Shown: positions 29,824-38,755, counted from the stretch's first letter. The stretch is DNA of 46,827 nucleotides from JANNGZ01 sp031404155 (GCA_031404155.1 JANNGZ010000248.1:1-46827); one strand, 5' to 3'. Made by a program: numbers and translations. The notes: generated by a model not told the origin, from the letters alone.

Positions 29824-30561
29824 ATGGCCATCAAGGTCCTGATTCTCGAAGACAACCCTGTCGCGCGCAGCTTCCTGTGCCGCGTCGTCCGCGAGAGCTT
29901 CAGCGACACGATCGTCATCACCGAAGCGGGCGACCTGGAGTCGGCGCGGCGCCAGATCAACCTCACCGGCGGCGCCCGCGCACTGCACGGTGTCGACCCG
30001 TTCAAGCTGATCCTCGTCGACCTTGAACTGCCCGACGGCAACGGCATGGAGCTGCTGGCCGAGCTGGCGCAGTACCCGGCCACCAAGATTGTCACCACGC
30101 TGTACTCGGACGACGACCACCTCTTCCCCGCGCTGCAACGCGGCGCCGACGGGTACCTGCTCAAGGAGGACCGTTTCGAGGTCCTGGTCGAAGAGCTGCA
30201 GAAAATCGTGCGTGGGCAACCGCCCTTGTCGCCGGCGATCGCACGGCGCCTGCTCACCCACTTCCGCTTCGGCTCCGCGGGCGACGGCCACGCGCCCGAC
30301 AGCGGCTTCTCGCAGACCGGTGGCCTACAGGCGAGCCGGCCGGTGCCGCTGGAGAAGGCACCCGACCACGAGCGCCTGACGCCACGAGAGACCGAGGTGC
30401 TCACCTACCTGAGCAAGGGCTTCACGATCAAGGAAATCGCGTCGCTGATGGGCATCAAGTGGTTTACCGTCAACGACCACATCAAGTCGATCTACAAGAA
30501 GCTCAATGTCTCCAGCCGCGCCGAGGCAGCGGTGTTGGCGAGCAAACACGGTCTGGTTTGA
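29824..30561 (+). CDS. LuxR/NarL-family response regulator
   Basis: 245 residues. The receiver domain has E9/D10 and the phospho-acceptor D66 in LILVDLELPDGNGMEL; it is longer than usual between helix 1 and strand 3 because of the inserted NLTGGARALHGVDPFK. The C-terminal LuxR helix-turn-helix (LTPRETEVLTYLSKGFTIKEIASLMGIKWFTVNDHIKSIYKKLNV) is complete. The histidine kinase gene begins 34 bases downstream, so the two probably form a two-component system. The ATG at 29824 opens the conserved MAIKVLILEDN; the frame extends upstream without sense. The target genes are unknown. Confidence 0.92.
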   Translation: MAIKVLILEDNPVARSFLCRVVRESFSDTIVITEAGDLESARRQINLTGGARALHGVDPFKLILVDLELPDGNGMELLAELAQYPATKIVTTLYSDDDHLFPALQRGADGYLLKEDRFEVLVEELQKIVRGQPPLSPAIARRLLTHFRFGSAGDGHAPDSGFSQTGGLQASRPVPLEKAPDHERLTPRETEVLTYLSKGFTIKEIASLMGIKWFTVNDHIKSIYKKLNVSSRAEAAVLASKHGLV

Positions 30562-30595
30562 ACGCGGGGTAGCGCGCGCGCCGCAGCGAGCCGCG

Positions 30596-32887
30596 ATGGC
30601 TTCGACCCGATCGATCGGCAACCTGCCCCATACCGCCCCCGGCGCCCTGACCGGGGCTGACGGCGAACCCGCCGCCGATTCGGGCTTCGACGCCCTCTCC
30701 TGGGAACGCACGCTCGGCCAACCGCTGGGCGGCGCGCGCTGGGTGGGCTGGCGCCTGCGCCTGCTGGTGGCCGCTGCCTTGCTCGGCTGCCTCGGGCTCT
30801 TCATCTTCATTCGCGCCCTGGCCGCCGAGCCCACGCTCGGGCTGCAGGGCCGCGCAGGCGCCAACGGCGGCTTCGAGATTGCACTGGCGACGCAGGACAG
30901 CCTGCGTGTCCATGAAGGCCGCACCCTGGTCGCGATCGCCCCCCGCGGCGGCTCGGCGACGAGCGTCGACGCACTGGCACTCCAGCGCTCGCCTCGCTGG
31001 CTGGTGTCCGACGCGGCACGCGAACGCCACAGCGCGATGCACGCCGGCATTGCACAGGCGCTGCGGGCGCCCGAGGTGCAACTCAGCTTTGCCGACGGCA
31101 GCGTGGTGCGCGCTGCGGTGCGCCCTTACGGCGTCTTCGGCCTGGGCTCGATGTTCTGGCTGCTTTGCTCGTTGGCGCTGGTGCTCTACCTCGTCGGCAT
31201 GGTGGTGCTGCTGGCACGGCCGAGCATGCGCAACCTGCTCTACGCGACGATGTGCCTTTGCCAGGCCGGCAACCAGCTCTTCATCGCCGTCGAAGCCTTG
31301 CCCGGCCCGGGCCTGCCGGGTGGCTTCCAGCACTGGAGCCTGGTGCTGCGCTCAGGCTTCGACCTGGCTACCGCCGCCGCCATCGTCCACGCCACCGGCA
31401 TGCACCCGTGCGCGCTGCCGAAGCGGCAATGGATTGCGGCCGCGAGCTGGGTTCTGGTGGCGCTGCTGCTGGTGTTGCTGGCCGCGCACCTCCTGCCCGG
31501 CGCGTGGTGGTGGATTCAAGGCCTGATGGCCACTCTCGGCCTGGTTGCGATTGCCCAGCTGACCTGGTCGTATCACCTGGAGCGCAACCCCTTCGCGGTG
31601 GTGTTGCGCCGCTTCGGCATCGTGACCCTGGGCACGCTGACGCTGCTGACGGTGGCGGTGGCCGCGGCCGAACGGCTGCCCACCACGCCCCACCATGTTT
31701 CCGCGGTCGGCTCGGTCGTCTTCTACGTCTTCCTCGGATCACTGCTGGTGCTGATGCCGTTCCTGTCGCGCTCGCAGCAGCTGATGCGCGAGTTCTCGAT
31801 GCTGGCCGGCATCAGCACCGTGGCCACCTCGCTGGACCTGCTCTTCGTGGCCGTGTTTTCGCTTGGCCAGTTCGCCTCGCTCACCTTGAGCCTGTTCCTG
31901 TCGCTGGGCGTGTACGCCGGCGTGCGGCAGTGGATCCTCAACCAGCTGATCGGCAGCAACATGCTCACCACCGAGCGCATGTTCGAGCAGCTCTACCGCA
32001 TCGCACGCGAGGTGGAGGCGCAACCCGAAAAGGTCGCCGAGCGCATGCAGGCGCTGTTGCGCGAGCTCTACGAGCCGATCGAGTCGATGACCGTCGAGCG
32101 CGCCACCAGCCGCGCCCGCGTCGTCGGCGACGGCTCCACCCTGCTCGTGCCGGTGCCGCAGCTGGCTGACGACAAGGAGCTGCCGCCGGCCTCCATCGTG
32201 CTGCGCTTCGCGCGCCGCGGCACGCGCATGTTCACGCAGGAAGACGCGCGCCTGACCGACCGCGTCGTCGAGCAGCTCAAGCGCGCGGTGGCCTTCGACA
32301 AGGCGGTAGAGCAGGGCCGCACCGAAGAACGTGTGCGCATCGCGCAGGACCTGCATGACGACATCGGCGCGCGGCTGCTGACGCTGATGTACAAGGCGCA
32401 GACCCCGGAGATGGAGGACTATGTCCGCCACACCCTGAAGGACCTGAAGACGCTGACCCGTGGCCTGGCGGCGTCCAACCACCGCCTGTCCCATGCGATG
32501 GCCGAGTGGAAGGCCGACATCACCCAGCGCCTCAACGCCGCGAATTGCGAGCTGGCCTGGTCCTTCACCACCGACCGCGACATGCTGCTGTCGGTGGTGC
32601 AGTGGTCCGCGCTCACGCGCGTTCTGCGCGAATTGGTCAGCAACACCATTGCGCATGCCCTGGCCAGCCATGTCGACATCGAAGGCAACTTCGAAGACGG
32701 CCGGCTCACCCTCACCGTCACCGACGACGGCATCGGCCGCAACCCGCAGGCCTGGTCGCACGGCCTCGGGCTGGGCGGGGTGCGCAAGCGGGTCAAGCAG
32801 CTCGGCGGCGACGTGCAGTGGCGAGAGGTTTCACCGCAGGGCATCAGCTGCAGGGTGCGCATCGACTCGCTCGCCCAGCGGCGCTGA
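30596..32887 (+). CDS. Membrane sensor histidine kinase, HisKA_3 type
   Basis: 763 residues. A first helix (about 52-72) is followed by a roughly 110-residue extracytoplasmic domain. Then come about seven to eight helices (about 185-450), an arrangement like 7TM-DISM sensors, and a helical linker. The H box is RIAQDLHDDIGARLL with H587, fitting the NarL-partner HisKA_3 group. The ATPase domain has RVLRELVSNTIAHAL, DDGIGRN and GLGLGGVRKRV. The periplasmic domain gives no clue to its ligand. The ATG at 30596 is the first after the response regulator; its ribosome-binding site is weak, which suggests coupled expression. Confidence 0.9.
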   Translation: MASTRSIGNLPHTAPGALTGADGEPAADSGFDALSWERTLGQPLGGARWVGWRLRLLVAAALLGCLGLFIFIRALAAEPTLGLQGRAGANGGFEIALATQDSLRVHEGRTLVAIAPRGGSATSVDALALQRSPRWLVSDAARERHSAMHAGIAQALRAPEVQLSFADGSVVRAAVRPYGVFGLGSMFWLLCSLALVLYLVGMVVLLARPSMRNLLYATMCLCQAGNQLFIAVEALPGPGLPGGFQHWSLVLRSGFDLATAAAIVHATGMHPCALPKRQWIAAASWVLVALLLVLLAAHLLPGAWWWIQGLMATLGLVAIAQLTWSYHLERNPFAVVLRRFGIVTLGTLTLLTVAVAAAERLPTTPHHVSAVGSVVFYVFLGSLLVLMPFLSRSQQLMREFSMLAGISTVATSLDLLFVAVFSLGQFASLTLSLFLSLGVYAGVRQWILNQLIGSNMLTTERMFEQLYRIAREVEAQPEKVAERMQALLRELYEPIESMTVERATSRARVVGDGSTLLVPVPQLADDKELPPASIVLRFARRGTRMFTQEDARLTDRVVEQLKRAVAFDKAVEQGRTEERVRIAQDLHDDIGARLLTLMYKAQTPEMEDYVRHTLKDLKTLTRGLAASNHRLSHAMAEWKADITQRLNAANCELAWSFTTDRDMLLSVVQWSALTRVLRELVSNTIAHALASHVDIEGNFEDGRLTLTVTDDGIGRNPQAWSHGLGLGGVRKRVKQLGGDVQWREVSPQGISCRVRIDSLAQRR

Positions 32888-32960
32888 CGCGGCCGGGATC
32901 AGCGCACGAAACTCGCGATTCAGATCGGTCGAGGCAAGTCATGAAGAAGCCCCGACATGC

Positions 32961-32983
32961 AAAACGCCCGGGCTCGCCGGGCG
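32961..32983 (-). terminator. Intrinsic terminator of tRNA-His
   Basis: On the minus strand a 7-bp perfect stem (32965-32971 with 32977-32983, 5-base loop) is followed by TTTT. It starts seven bases after the tRNA 3' end. Confidence 0.85.
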
Positions 32984-32989
32984 TGAAAG

Positions 32990-33066
32990 TGGGGTGGCTG
33001 ATGGGACTCGAACCCACGACAACAGGAATCACAATCCTGGACTCTACCAACTGAGCTACAGCCACC
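32990..33066 (-). tRNA. tRNA-His (GTG)
   Basis: A complete cloverleaf on the minus strand. The acceptor stem GTGGCTG/CAGCCAC has the extra 5' G (-1) opposite C73 that marks tRNA-His. The anticodon stem CAGGA/TCCTG encloses TTGTGAT with anticodon GTG. The T loop is TTCGAGT and CCA is encoded. It follows ppiD by 147 bases. Confidence 0.97.
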
Positions 33067-33079
33067 GCAGCAGGCTCGA

Positions 33080-33085
33080 AGTATA
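33080..33085 (-). promoter_or_regulatory. tRNA-His -10 box
   Basis: TATACT on the minus strand, 14 bases before the tRNA 5' end and followed by a GC-containing discriminator. The -35 is not recognisable. The rest of the 147-base gap to ppiD is featureless GC-rich sequence. Confidence 0.5.
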
Positions 33086-33213
33086 GACGAGCACCCCTGC
33101 GAGCCCACTTATCCGCGCCCTCGCGCGGGCTCGGGTCCGGCAGAGCGTAGCGGGCCAAGAGCCTGCGCCGCACCAGCGTGGGCGCGGCCGCAGTTGAGGC
33201 TGTGAACTCCGCG

Positions 33214-35130
33214 CTATCGCGACGCCGCCGACGCCGCGACGGCAACGGCGGCCGGGTTGCCCACGCTGGCCTTGAAACGCGATTTCAGCGCGGTGTAGTA
33301 GGCCTGCGTTTCCGCCGCATTCCACGCCTGCGCGAAGCGCGGCAGCAGTTGTTTGTACTCGGCAGCTTCGGCATCGGGCGCGCTCACCTTGCCGATGCGC
33401 ACCACCAGGTAGGCCTGCTCGCCGACTGCAACGCCAACGCTTGCCGGAAGCTTGCTCGCGTCGGCACGCAGCACCGCTTCCATCGCTTCAAACGGCAGGC
33501 CCTCGGTCTTGGCGCGCGAGACCACCAGCACGCTGCCGAGCCCGTCGAGCGCGTCGGGCTTGGCCTGGAGTTGTGCCAGCCGCGCTTCACCGTCCTTGCG
33601 TGCCAGTGCCAGCGCCTGCTGCGCCACGACCCGCTCGCGCACAACCTCCTTGACCTCGGCGAGCGGGCGCACTCGCGAGGATTGATGCGAGACGATGCGC
33701 GCCGCGGCGAGCTGGTTCGGCCCGACCTCCACGGCTTCGGTGTTGCGCTTGTTCTTTACCGCCTCGTTGCCGAACACCGCGTCGAGCAACTTGGCCGAGG
33801 CGAGTGCACCGCTGGCGCCGGGCGCGGGCGCGCGGGCCACCGTGGCGCTTTGTTTTTTGAGCTTGAGCTTGTCGACCACCGGCTGCAGGCTGTCGCTTTG
33901 TTCGTAGACGGTGTTGGTGAACTGCTCGGCCGCCGCGGCGTACTCCTTGCGCGCCAGCTGCTTACCCACCTCGGCGGCGATCTCGGCGCGCACCGCGTCG
34001 AAGGGCTTCTTCTCGCCGCCGCGCACGGCGTCCAGGCGGATGATGTGGTAGCCGAAATCGGTTTCGACCAGGTTGCTGATCTCGCTGGGCTTCATCGCGT
34101 AGGCCGCGTCCTCGAAGGGCTTGACCATGGCGCCGCGGGCGAAGAAATCCAGGTCGCCGCCCTTCTCCGCGGAGCCGGTGTCCGACGAGTTCTTCTTGGC
34201 CAGCTCGGCAAACTTCGCCGGGGTCTTGCGCAGTTCGTCGAGCAGGGCCTGTGCCTTTGCCTTGGCCTGCGCGCGTTCGGCGGCCGGCACGTTCTTGTCG
34301 GCCTTGATCAGGATGTGGCTCGCTCGGCGCTCCTCGGCGCTGGTGTAGCGCGCGATGTTTTCCTCGTAGTACTTGCGCAGATCGTCATCCTTGACCGAGA
34401 GGCCGGCGGTGAGCGCTTCCAGGTCCAGCACCACGAGTTCGATCGCGGCCTGCTCCGGCGTGCGGAACAGCGCTTCGTTGGCCTTGTGGAAAGCCTCCAG
34501 GTCGGCATCCGTCGGGTTGACTTTGGCGCGGTAATCCTTGCTTTCGAAGCGCTGCACCTGCAGCTCGCGCCGTTGCAGCAAAGCATCGAGCGCGCTGCGC
34601 CCGGCGCTGCTGCCGGGCATCGCGCTGTCGACCAGCCCCTGGGTCACCTGGCGCAGCGACAAATCCTGCCGCAGGCGCTGGGCGAACTGCTCCGAACTCA
34701 TGCCCTGCGCCGCGAGCAGTTCCTTGTTGATGCTGCCGTCCGGGTTGCGCAGCATCTCGAACTGCGGGTCACTGAGGAACATGCGCTGCAAACGATCGTC
34801 GCTCACCGCAAGATGAGAGCCTTGCGCCGCGGCCAGAAAAACACGTTCGCGCACCAGCTGCTCAAGCGTCTCGCGCTTGAATTCGGGCGTGTCGAACAGC
34901 TTGGCGTCGACGTTCGGGGCCTGGCGGCGGATCGTCTCCACCTGGCGCTGGTGCGCTGCGTCCCACTCTGCCTGCGTGATGTTGCGCCCGTCCACCTCGG
35001 CCACCTGCGCCGCGGCGCCTTCGTTCATCCGGCTGTAGCCTTGCACCCCGAAGAACACGAAGGATGGGAAAATCAGCAGCACCAAAACGAAGAACAGGAC
35101 TCGGTTGTGGGAGCGAACGAAATCGAACAT
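33214..35130 (-). CDS. ppiD: Periplasmic folding chaperone PpiD (SurA_N/rotamase)
   Basis: 638 residues. One N-terminal membrane anchor (about 12-32) begins MFDFVRSHNRVLFFVLVLLIFPSFVFFGV, typical of PpiD. A SurA-like N-terminal chaperone domain follows, then a parvulin-type PpiC domain (ASHILIKAD to GYHIIRLDAV, roughly residues 265-370) and a long C-terminal chaperone domain. PpiD assists proteins leaving the Sec translocon. It sits between tRNA-Val and tRNA-His, downstream of hupB; hupB-ppiD linkage is common in proteobacteria. Confidence 0.94.
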   Translation of the reverse strand: MFDFVRSHNRVLFFVLVLLIFPSFVFFGVQGYSRMNEGAAAQVAEVDGRNITQAEWDAAHQRQVETIRRQAPNVDAKLFDTPEFKRETLEQLVRERVFLAAAQGSHLAVSDDRLQRMFLSDPQFEMLRNPDGSINKELLAAQGMSSEQFAQRLRQDLSLRQVTQGLVDSAMPGSSAGRSALDALLQRRELQVQRFESKDYRAKVNPTDADLEAFHKANEALFRTPEQAAIELVVLDLEALTAGLSVKDDDLRKYYEENIARYTSAEERRASHILIKADKNVPAAERAQAKAKAQALLDELRKTPAKFAELAKKNSSDTGSAEKGGDLDFFARGAMVKPFEDAAYAMKPSEISNLVETDFGYHIIRLDAVRGGEKKPFDAVRAEIAAEVGKQLARKEYAAAAEQFTNTVYEQSDSLQPVVDKLKLKKQSATVARAPAPGASGALASAKLLDAVFGNEAVKNKRNTEAVEVGPNQLAAARIVSHQSSRVRPLAEVKEVVRERVVAQQALALARKDGEARLAQLQAKPDALDGLGSVLVVSRAKTEGLPFEAMEAVLRADASKLPASVGVAVGEQAYLVVRIGKVSAPDAEAAEYKQLLPRFAQAWNAAETQAYYTALKSRFKASVGNPAAVAVAASAASR

Positions 35131-35221
35131 GCGCGGACCTCGGTGGTCACGCCGGCAACCTGGCCTCGAAGGGCGGGATGCGACGCGGCCGTCTCAAGCG
35201 GATGCCTCAGGGGCAGATGGC

Positions 35222-35249
35222 ACAAAGGCGAACCGGGGTTCGCCTTTGT
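35222..35249 (-). terminator. Strong hairpin between tRNA-Val and ppiD
   Basis: A perfect 12-bp stem (acaaaggcgaac with gttcgcctttgt) with a 4-base loop, like the rpmE2 terminator in form, but without a long T run beyond the stem. It could end tRNA-Val transcripts. A TAGAAT box (35297-35302, minus) lies upstream of it, so it may instead attenuate a ppiD transcript. Confidence 0.7.
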
Positions 35250-35345
35250 CGACGGGTGCGGCGCCGCTTGGGCACCGCCTCATATTTACGGGCGCGATTC
35301 TATCCGAGGCGCCAGTGAACCCTGGGGCGCACAGGGCTGGCACGG

Positions 35346-35421
35346 TGGTGGGTGCTGACGGTCTCGAACCGCCGACCTACGCCTTGTAAGGGCGCCGCTC
35401 TACCAACTGAGCTAAGCACCC
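35346..35421 (-). tRNA. tRNA-Val (TAC)
   Basis: A complete cloverleaf on the minus strand: acceptor GGGTGCT/AGCACCC, D arm TAGCTCAGTTGGTAGAGC, anticodon stem GCGCC/GGCGT around CTTACAA (anticodon TAC), T arm with GGTTCGAGACC, discriminator A and encoded CCA. It lies between hupB and ppiD on the same strand. Confidence 0.97.
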
Positions 35422-35474
35422 GTGCTGCGGGTTTTGCGGCCACCACGCGCGGCCACGACCGATGACTGAGCGAG

Positions 35475-35503
35475 GCGGCACGGGGCATCCAACACCGTGC
35501 CGC
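35475..35503 (-). terminator. Stem-loop after hupB
   Basis: A 9-bp perfect stem (gcggcacgg, 35475-35483, with ccgtgccgc, 35495-35503) with an 11-base loop, 10 bases after the hupB stop. No T run follows, so it may be a 3' stabiliser or processing signal rather than an intrinsic terminator. The tRNA-Val begins 53 bases further. Confidence 0.5.
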
Positions 35504-35513
35504 GCGCAAAGCC

Positions 35514-35783
35514 TCAGAGTGCGTCTTTAAGGGCCTTGCCCGGCCGGAACTTCGGCACCTTCGCGGCCTTGATCTTGATCGCGGCACCGGTGCGGGGGTT
35601 GCGCCCGCTGCGAGCGGCGCGCTTGGTGACGGTGAAGGTACCGAAGCCCACCAGCGAAACACTGTTGCCCTTCTTCAGCGTGGATTTCACGCCGCCGATC
35701 ATGGCTTCGAGCGCCCGGCCCGCGGCCGCTTTGGAAATGTCGGCCTGCTTGGCGATGTGCTCGATCAGTTCGCTTTTGTTCAC
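35514..35783 (-). CDS. hupB: DNA-binding protein HU-beta
   Basis: 89 residues, the usual size. MNKSELIEHIAKQADISKAAAGRALEAM and VSLVGFGTFTVTKRAARSGRNPRTG (the beta-arm that grips DNA) identify HU. The start is a GTG at 35783 with a purine-rich GAGAGG upstream; the upstream ATG adds an unconserved tail. HU compacts and bends DNA. A very good housekeeping promoter lies about 94 bases upstream. Confidence 0.96.
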   Translation of the reverse strand: MNKSELIEHIAKQADISKAAAGRALEAMIGGVKSTLKKGNSVSLVGFGTFTVTKRAARSGRNPRTGAAIKIKAAKVPKFRPGKALKDAL

Positions 35784-35876
35784 GAAGGTATCCCCTCTCA
35801 GGTTGTCTCGGACAATGTTTCTGGTGTTGGTGCGAGTCGCGCTGCTCGACTGCCGCAAGCCGGGACCGTCGAAACG

Positions 35877-35905
35877 ATTACAGCCCCGCCCCTTGGCAGT
35901 GTCAA
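35877..35905 (-). promoter_or_regulatory. Sigma-70 promoter of hupB
   Basis: On the minus strand TTGACA (35900-35905), a 17-base spacer and TGTAAT (35877-35882): a near-consensus promoter, the best in the window. It fits the high expression of HU. Confidence 0.85.
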
Positions 35906-35965
35906 GCGAGGAAGCGCGATTCTATGGGCAATCGCAAGCGCTGAATTCGCCGATTCGCCGCGCGA

Positions 35966-37054
35966 TCACGCGATCATTTCTGCGATCGCGCGACCGAGAT
36001 CGGTGGTGCCGGCCCGCCCGCCCAGGTCGGCGGTTCGGGGTGCACCACTTTCGGGCTGCAGGGCGGCCTCGATCGCGCTCACGACCGCATCGTGGGCGTC
36101 GCGGTGGCCGAGGAAATCGAGCATCAACGCCGCCGACCAAATCTGCCCGATCGGGTTGGCCACGCCGCGCCCGGCAATGTCAGGCGCCGAGCCATGCACC
36201 GGCTCGAACACCGAGGGCCAGAGCCGCGTCGGGTTCAAGCTCGCCGAGGGCGCGATGCCGATGGTGCCGGTGCATGCCGGGCCGAGGTCGGAGAGGATGT
36301 CGCCGAACAGGTTGCTCGCCACCACCACGTCGAACTGTTGTGGCCGCTGCACGTAATGCGCGGTGAGGATGTCGATATGGAAGCGGTCCACCGCCACCTC
36401 CGGGTAGAGCTTGGCCATCGCCTCCACCCGTTCGTCCCAGTAGGGCATGGTGATCGCGATGCCGTTGCTCTTGGTGGCCGAGGTGAGCTTCTTGCGCGGG
36501 CGTTTCATCGCTGCCTCGAACGCGAACTTCAGCACACGGTCGACGCCCACGCGCGACATCACGGTTTCCTGCATCACGATCTCGCGCTCGCTGCCCTCGT
36601 ACATGCGCCCGCCGATGCTCGAGTACTCGCCCTCGGTGTTCTCGCGCACGATCAGCATGTCGATCGCACCGGGCAAAAGCGCGTTGCCTTCGCGGTCGAC
36701 CAGCGGGCTGCGGATTCCGGGCATCAGGCGCGCCGGGCGCAGGTTGACGTACTGGTCGAATTCGCGCCGAAACTTCAGCAGCGAGCCCCAAAGAGAGACA
36801 TGGTCCGGCACCGTCGCCGGCCAACCCACCGCGCCGAAGAGGATGGCGTCGTGGCCGCCGATGCGGTCCTTCCAGTCGGCCGGCATCATCGTGCCGTGTT
36901 TGGCGTAGTAGTCGCAGCTGGCGAAGTCGAACTCGTCGAGTTGCAGCGTGATGCCGAAGCGGCGCGCGGCGGCGTCGAGAACCCGCACCGCCTCGGGAAT
37001 GACTTCCTTGCCGATGCCGTCGCCGGGGATCACTGCGATGCGATGGGTGCTCAT
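35966..37054 (-). CDS. Tartrate/D-malate dehydrogenase (isocitrate/isopropylmalate family)
   Basis: 362 residues. A beta-decarboxylating dehydrogenase: HRIAVIPGDGIGKEVIPEAV at the start, ENTEGEYSSIGGRM with the substrate arginine region, and GTIGIAPSASLNP...FEPVHGSAPDIAGRGVANP at the NAD site. The MYEGSEREIVMQETVMSR segment and SATKSNGI fit tartrate dehydrogenase/D-malate dehydrogenase (TtuC/DmlA) better than LeuB or Icd. The exact substrate cannot be read from the sequence. AAGGA lies nine bases before the ATG. It follows the transporter gene on the same strand after 111 bases. Confidence 0.88.
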   Translation of the reverse strand: MSTHRIAVIPGDGIGKEVIPEAVRVLDAAARRFGITLQLDEFDFASCDYYAKHGTMMPADWKDRIGGHDAILFGAVGWPATVPDHVSLWGSLLKFRREFDQYVNLRPARLMPGIRSPLVDREGNALLPGAIDMLIVRENTEGEYSSIGGRMYEGSEREIVMQETVMSRVGVDRVLKFAFEAAMKRPRKKLTSATKSNGIAITMPYWDERVEAMAKLYPEVAVDRFHIDILTAHYVQRPQQFDVVVASNLFGDILSDLGPACTGTIGIAPSASLNPTRLWPSVFEPVHGSAPDIAGRGVANPIGQIWSAALMLDFLGHRDAHDAVVSAIEAALQPESGAPRTADLGGRAGTTDLGRAIAEMIA

Positions 37055-37091
37055 GACTTTGGTCCTTGTCTGCAATGGTCTAGTTGGTGGC

Positions 37092-37111
37092 GCCCGGCCT
37101 TGAGGCCGGGC
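37092..37111 (-). terminator. Hairpin between transporter and dehydrogenase genes
   Basis: An 8-bp perfect stem (gcccggcc with ggccgggc) and a 4-base loop in the 111-base gap. There is no T run, so termination is uncertain. Confidence 0.4.
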
Positions 37112-37165
37112 CGTGGCCGGAAATGTAGCGTCCGCCCTTTGCAGTGGCCGCAAACGCCAAGGCGA

Positions 37166-38128
37166 TCAGGCCCGCGCGGGTGGCTCGGGCGCCGGCGGGC
37201 GCGCCGGTGCCCGCACCACCAGGGCCACCCCCACCGCGGCAAGCGCCAGGCCCAGCAGCACCAGCGGCCCGAGGTACTCGTCGAAGAGCAGCCAGGCCAG
37301 CACCGCGGTGCAGGGCGGCACCAGGTACATCAGGCTGCTCACCCGCGTGGCCTCGCCACGTTGCAGCATCAGGTACAGCAGCGAGCTGCCACCGAGCGTG
37401 AGCACGAGGACCGACCAGGCCATCGCGCCGACGAGTTGCGGGTGCCAGCGTATCGGCTCACTTTCGAACCAGGCCAGCGGCGCGGTCACCACGAGTGCGG
37501 CGGCGAGTTGGATGAAGCTCGCGCTGCGCACGTCGGTGGGCTCGACATGGCGCTGCTGGTACAGCGAACCGAGCGTGATGCCGAGCAACGCGCCGATCGC
37601 CAGCGACAGGTTCAGCGCGTTCACCTCACCGAGCTGCAGCTTGCGCCCGACCACGAGCAGCAAACCGGCGAAGCCGAGCCCGAGGCCGAGCCACTGGCGC
37701 GCGCCGACGCGGTGCTCGCTGCCGGTCGCCGAAACCCACACCGCGGTGAGCACCGGCTGCAGCCCGACGAGCAGCGCCGCGGTGCCGGCCGACAGGCCCG
37801 CCTTGACGGCAGCCCAGACACCGCCGAGGTACGCCGCCTGCATCAGGCAGCCGACCACCGCAAGGTGCAGCCACTGGCGGATGCTGCGCGGCCACGCCGG
37901 CCGCGTCAGGCCGATCCACAGCGCAAACACCAGCAACGAGAGCGCGAAGCGCAGCGCAAGGAATGAAAACGGCGGCGCATGCGGCATCCCAAAACGCGCC
38001 ACCACGAAGCCGGTGCTCCAGATCAACACGAAGACCACCGGCATCGCCGCGACCAGCCGCGTGTGCGTTGGCGATGGTGATGCAGCTTGCGCGTCACTGC
38101 CGCGCCCGGCCGAGCCCGGCGCCGACAC
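37166..38128 (-). CDS. EamA/DMT-family transporter
   Basis: 320 residues with ten membrane helices in two EamA repeats; the first opens VVFVLIWSTGFVVARFGMPHAPPFSFLALRF, very typical of the drug/metabolite transporter superfamily. A GTG at 38128 overlaps the pgsA stop (TAGTG) and is the preferred start; an ATG at 38044 is possible but cuts close to helix 1. The substrate is unknown; export of amino acids or small metabolites is common in the family. It may be co-transcribed with pgsA. Confidence 0.87.
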   Translation of the reverse strand: MSAPGSAGRGSDAQAASPSPTHTRLVAAMPVVFVLIWSTGFVVARFGMPHAPPFSFLALRFALSLLVFALWIGLTRPAWPRSIRQWLHLAVVGCLMQAAYLGGVWAAVKAGLSAGTAALLVGLQPVLTAVWVSATGSEHRVGARQWLGLGLGFAGLLLVVGRKLQLGEVNALNLSLAIGALLGITLGSLYQQRHVEPTDVRSASFIQLAAALVVTAPLAWFESEPIRWHPQLVGAMAWSVLVLTLGGSSLLYLMLQRGEATRVSSLMYLVPPCTAVLAWLLFDEYLGPLVLLGLALAAVGVALVVRAPARPPAPEPPARA

Positions 38129-38694
38129 TACTTCGCCTTGGCCCGGATTTCGGGCAGCGCCTTGCGCAGGTAATACACCATCGACCAGATGGTCAGCACC
38201 GCGGCCACGACGATCATCACCGTGCCCCAGATGCGCGTATCGATCACACCGAAGAGCGCACCGTCGTAAAGCAGGAACGGGATCGCCACCATCTGCGCCA
38301 CCGTCTTGGCCTTGCCGAGCATGTGCACCGCGACGCTGCGGCTGGCGCCAATCTGTGCCATCCACTCACGCAGCGCCGAAATCGCGATCTCGCGGCCGAT
38401 GATCACCAGCGCGATCAGCGGATTCACACGGTCCAGGTCGACCAGGATGAGCAGCGCCGCGCAGACCAGGAACTTGTCGGCCACCGGGTCGAGAAAGGCG
38501 CCGAAGGACGAGGTCTGGTTCAGCCGCCGCGCCAGCCAACCATCGGCCCAGTCGGTGAGCGCGACGACGACAAAGAGCACCGTGGCAATCAGGTTGCGTG
38601 TCGGCGCATCGAAGTCGAGCCAGAACACACCGACGACCAGCGGGATCGCGACGATGCGCGCCCAGGTCAGCAATGTCGGAACCGTGAAGAACAT
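38128..38694 (-). CDS. pgsA: CDP-diacylglycerol-glycerol-3-phosphate phosphatidyltransferase
   Basis: 188 residues with about five membrane helices. The CDP-alcohol phosphotransferase motif is complete: DWADGWLARRLNQTSSFGAFLDPVADK (about 49-75), with the DG-AR-G-D-D residues. It makes phosphatidylglycerol phosphate, the first committed step to PG and cardiolipin. The usual gene order puts pgsA near uvrC, as here. No ribosome-binding site is seen; CACAAT lies six bases before the ATG. Confidence 0.95.
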   Translation of the reverse strand: MFFTVPTLLTWARIVAIPLVVGVFWLDFDAPTRNLIATVLFVVVALTDWADGWLARRLNQTSSFGAFLDPVADKFLVCAALLILVDLDRVNPLIALVIIGREIAISALREWMAQIGASRSVAVHMLGKAKTVAQMVAIPFLLYDGALFGVIDTRIWGTVMIVVAAVLTIWSMVYYLRKALPEIRAKAK

Positions 38695-38700
38695 GCGGCG

Positions 38701-38706
38701 ATTGTG
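38701..38706 (-). promoter_or_regulatory. pgsA candidate -10 box, leaderless geometry
   Basis: On the minus strand CACAAT followed by six G/C bases (CGCCGC) and the pgsA ATG. The match to TATAAT is 4 of 6; no clear -35. Confidence 0.4.
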
Positions 38707-38755
38707 CCCGCAAGTCCCGAGCCATCCGACCGGCCCGCGCCGGCCTGCTCGGCCA

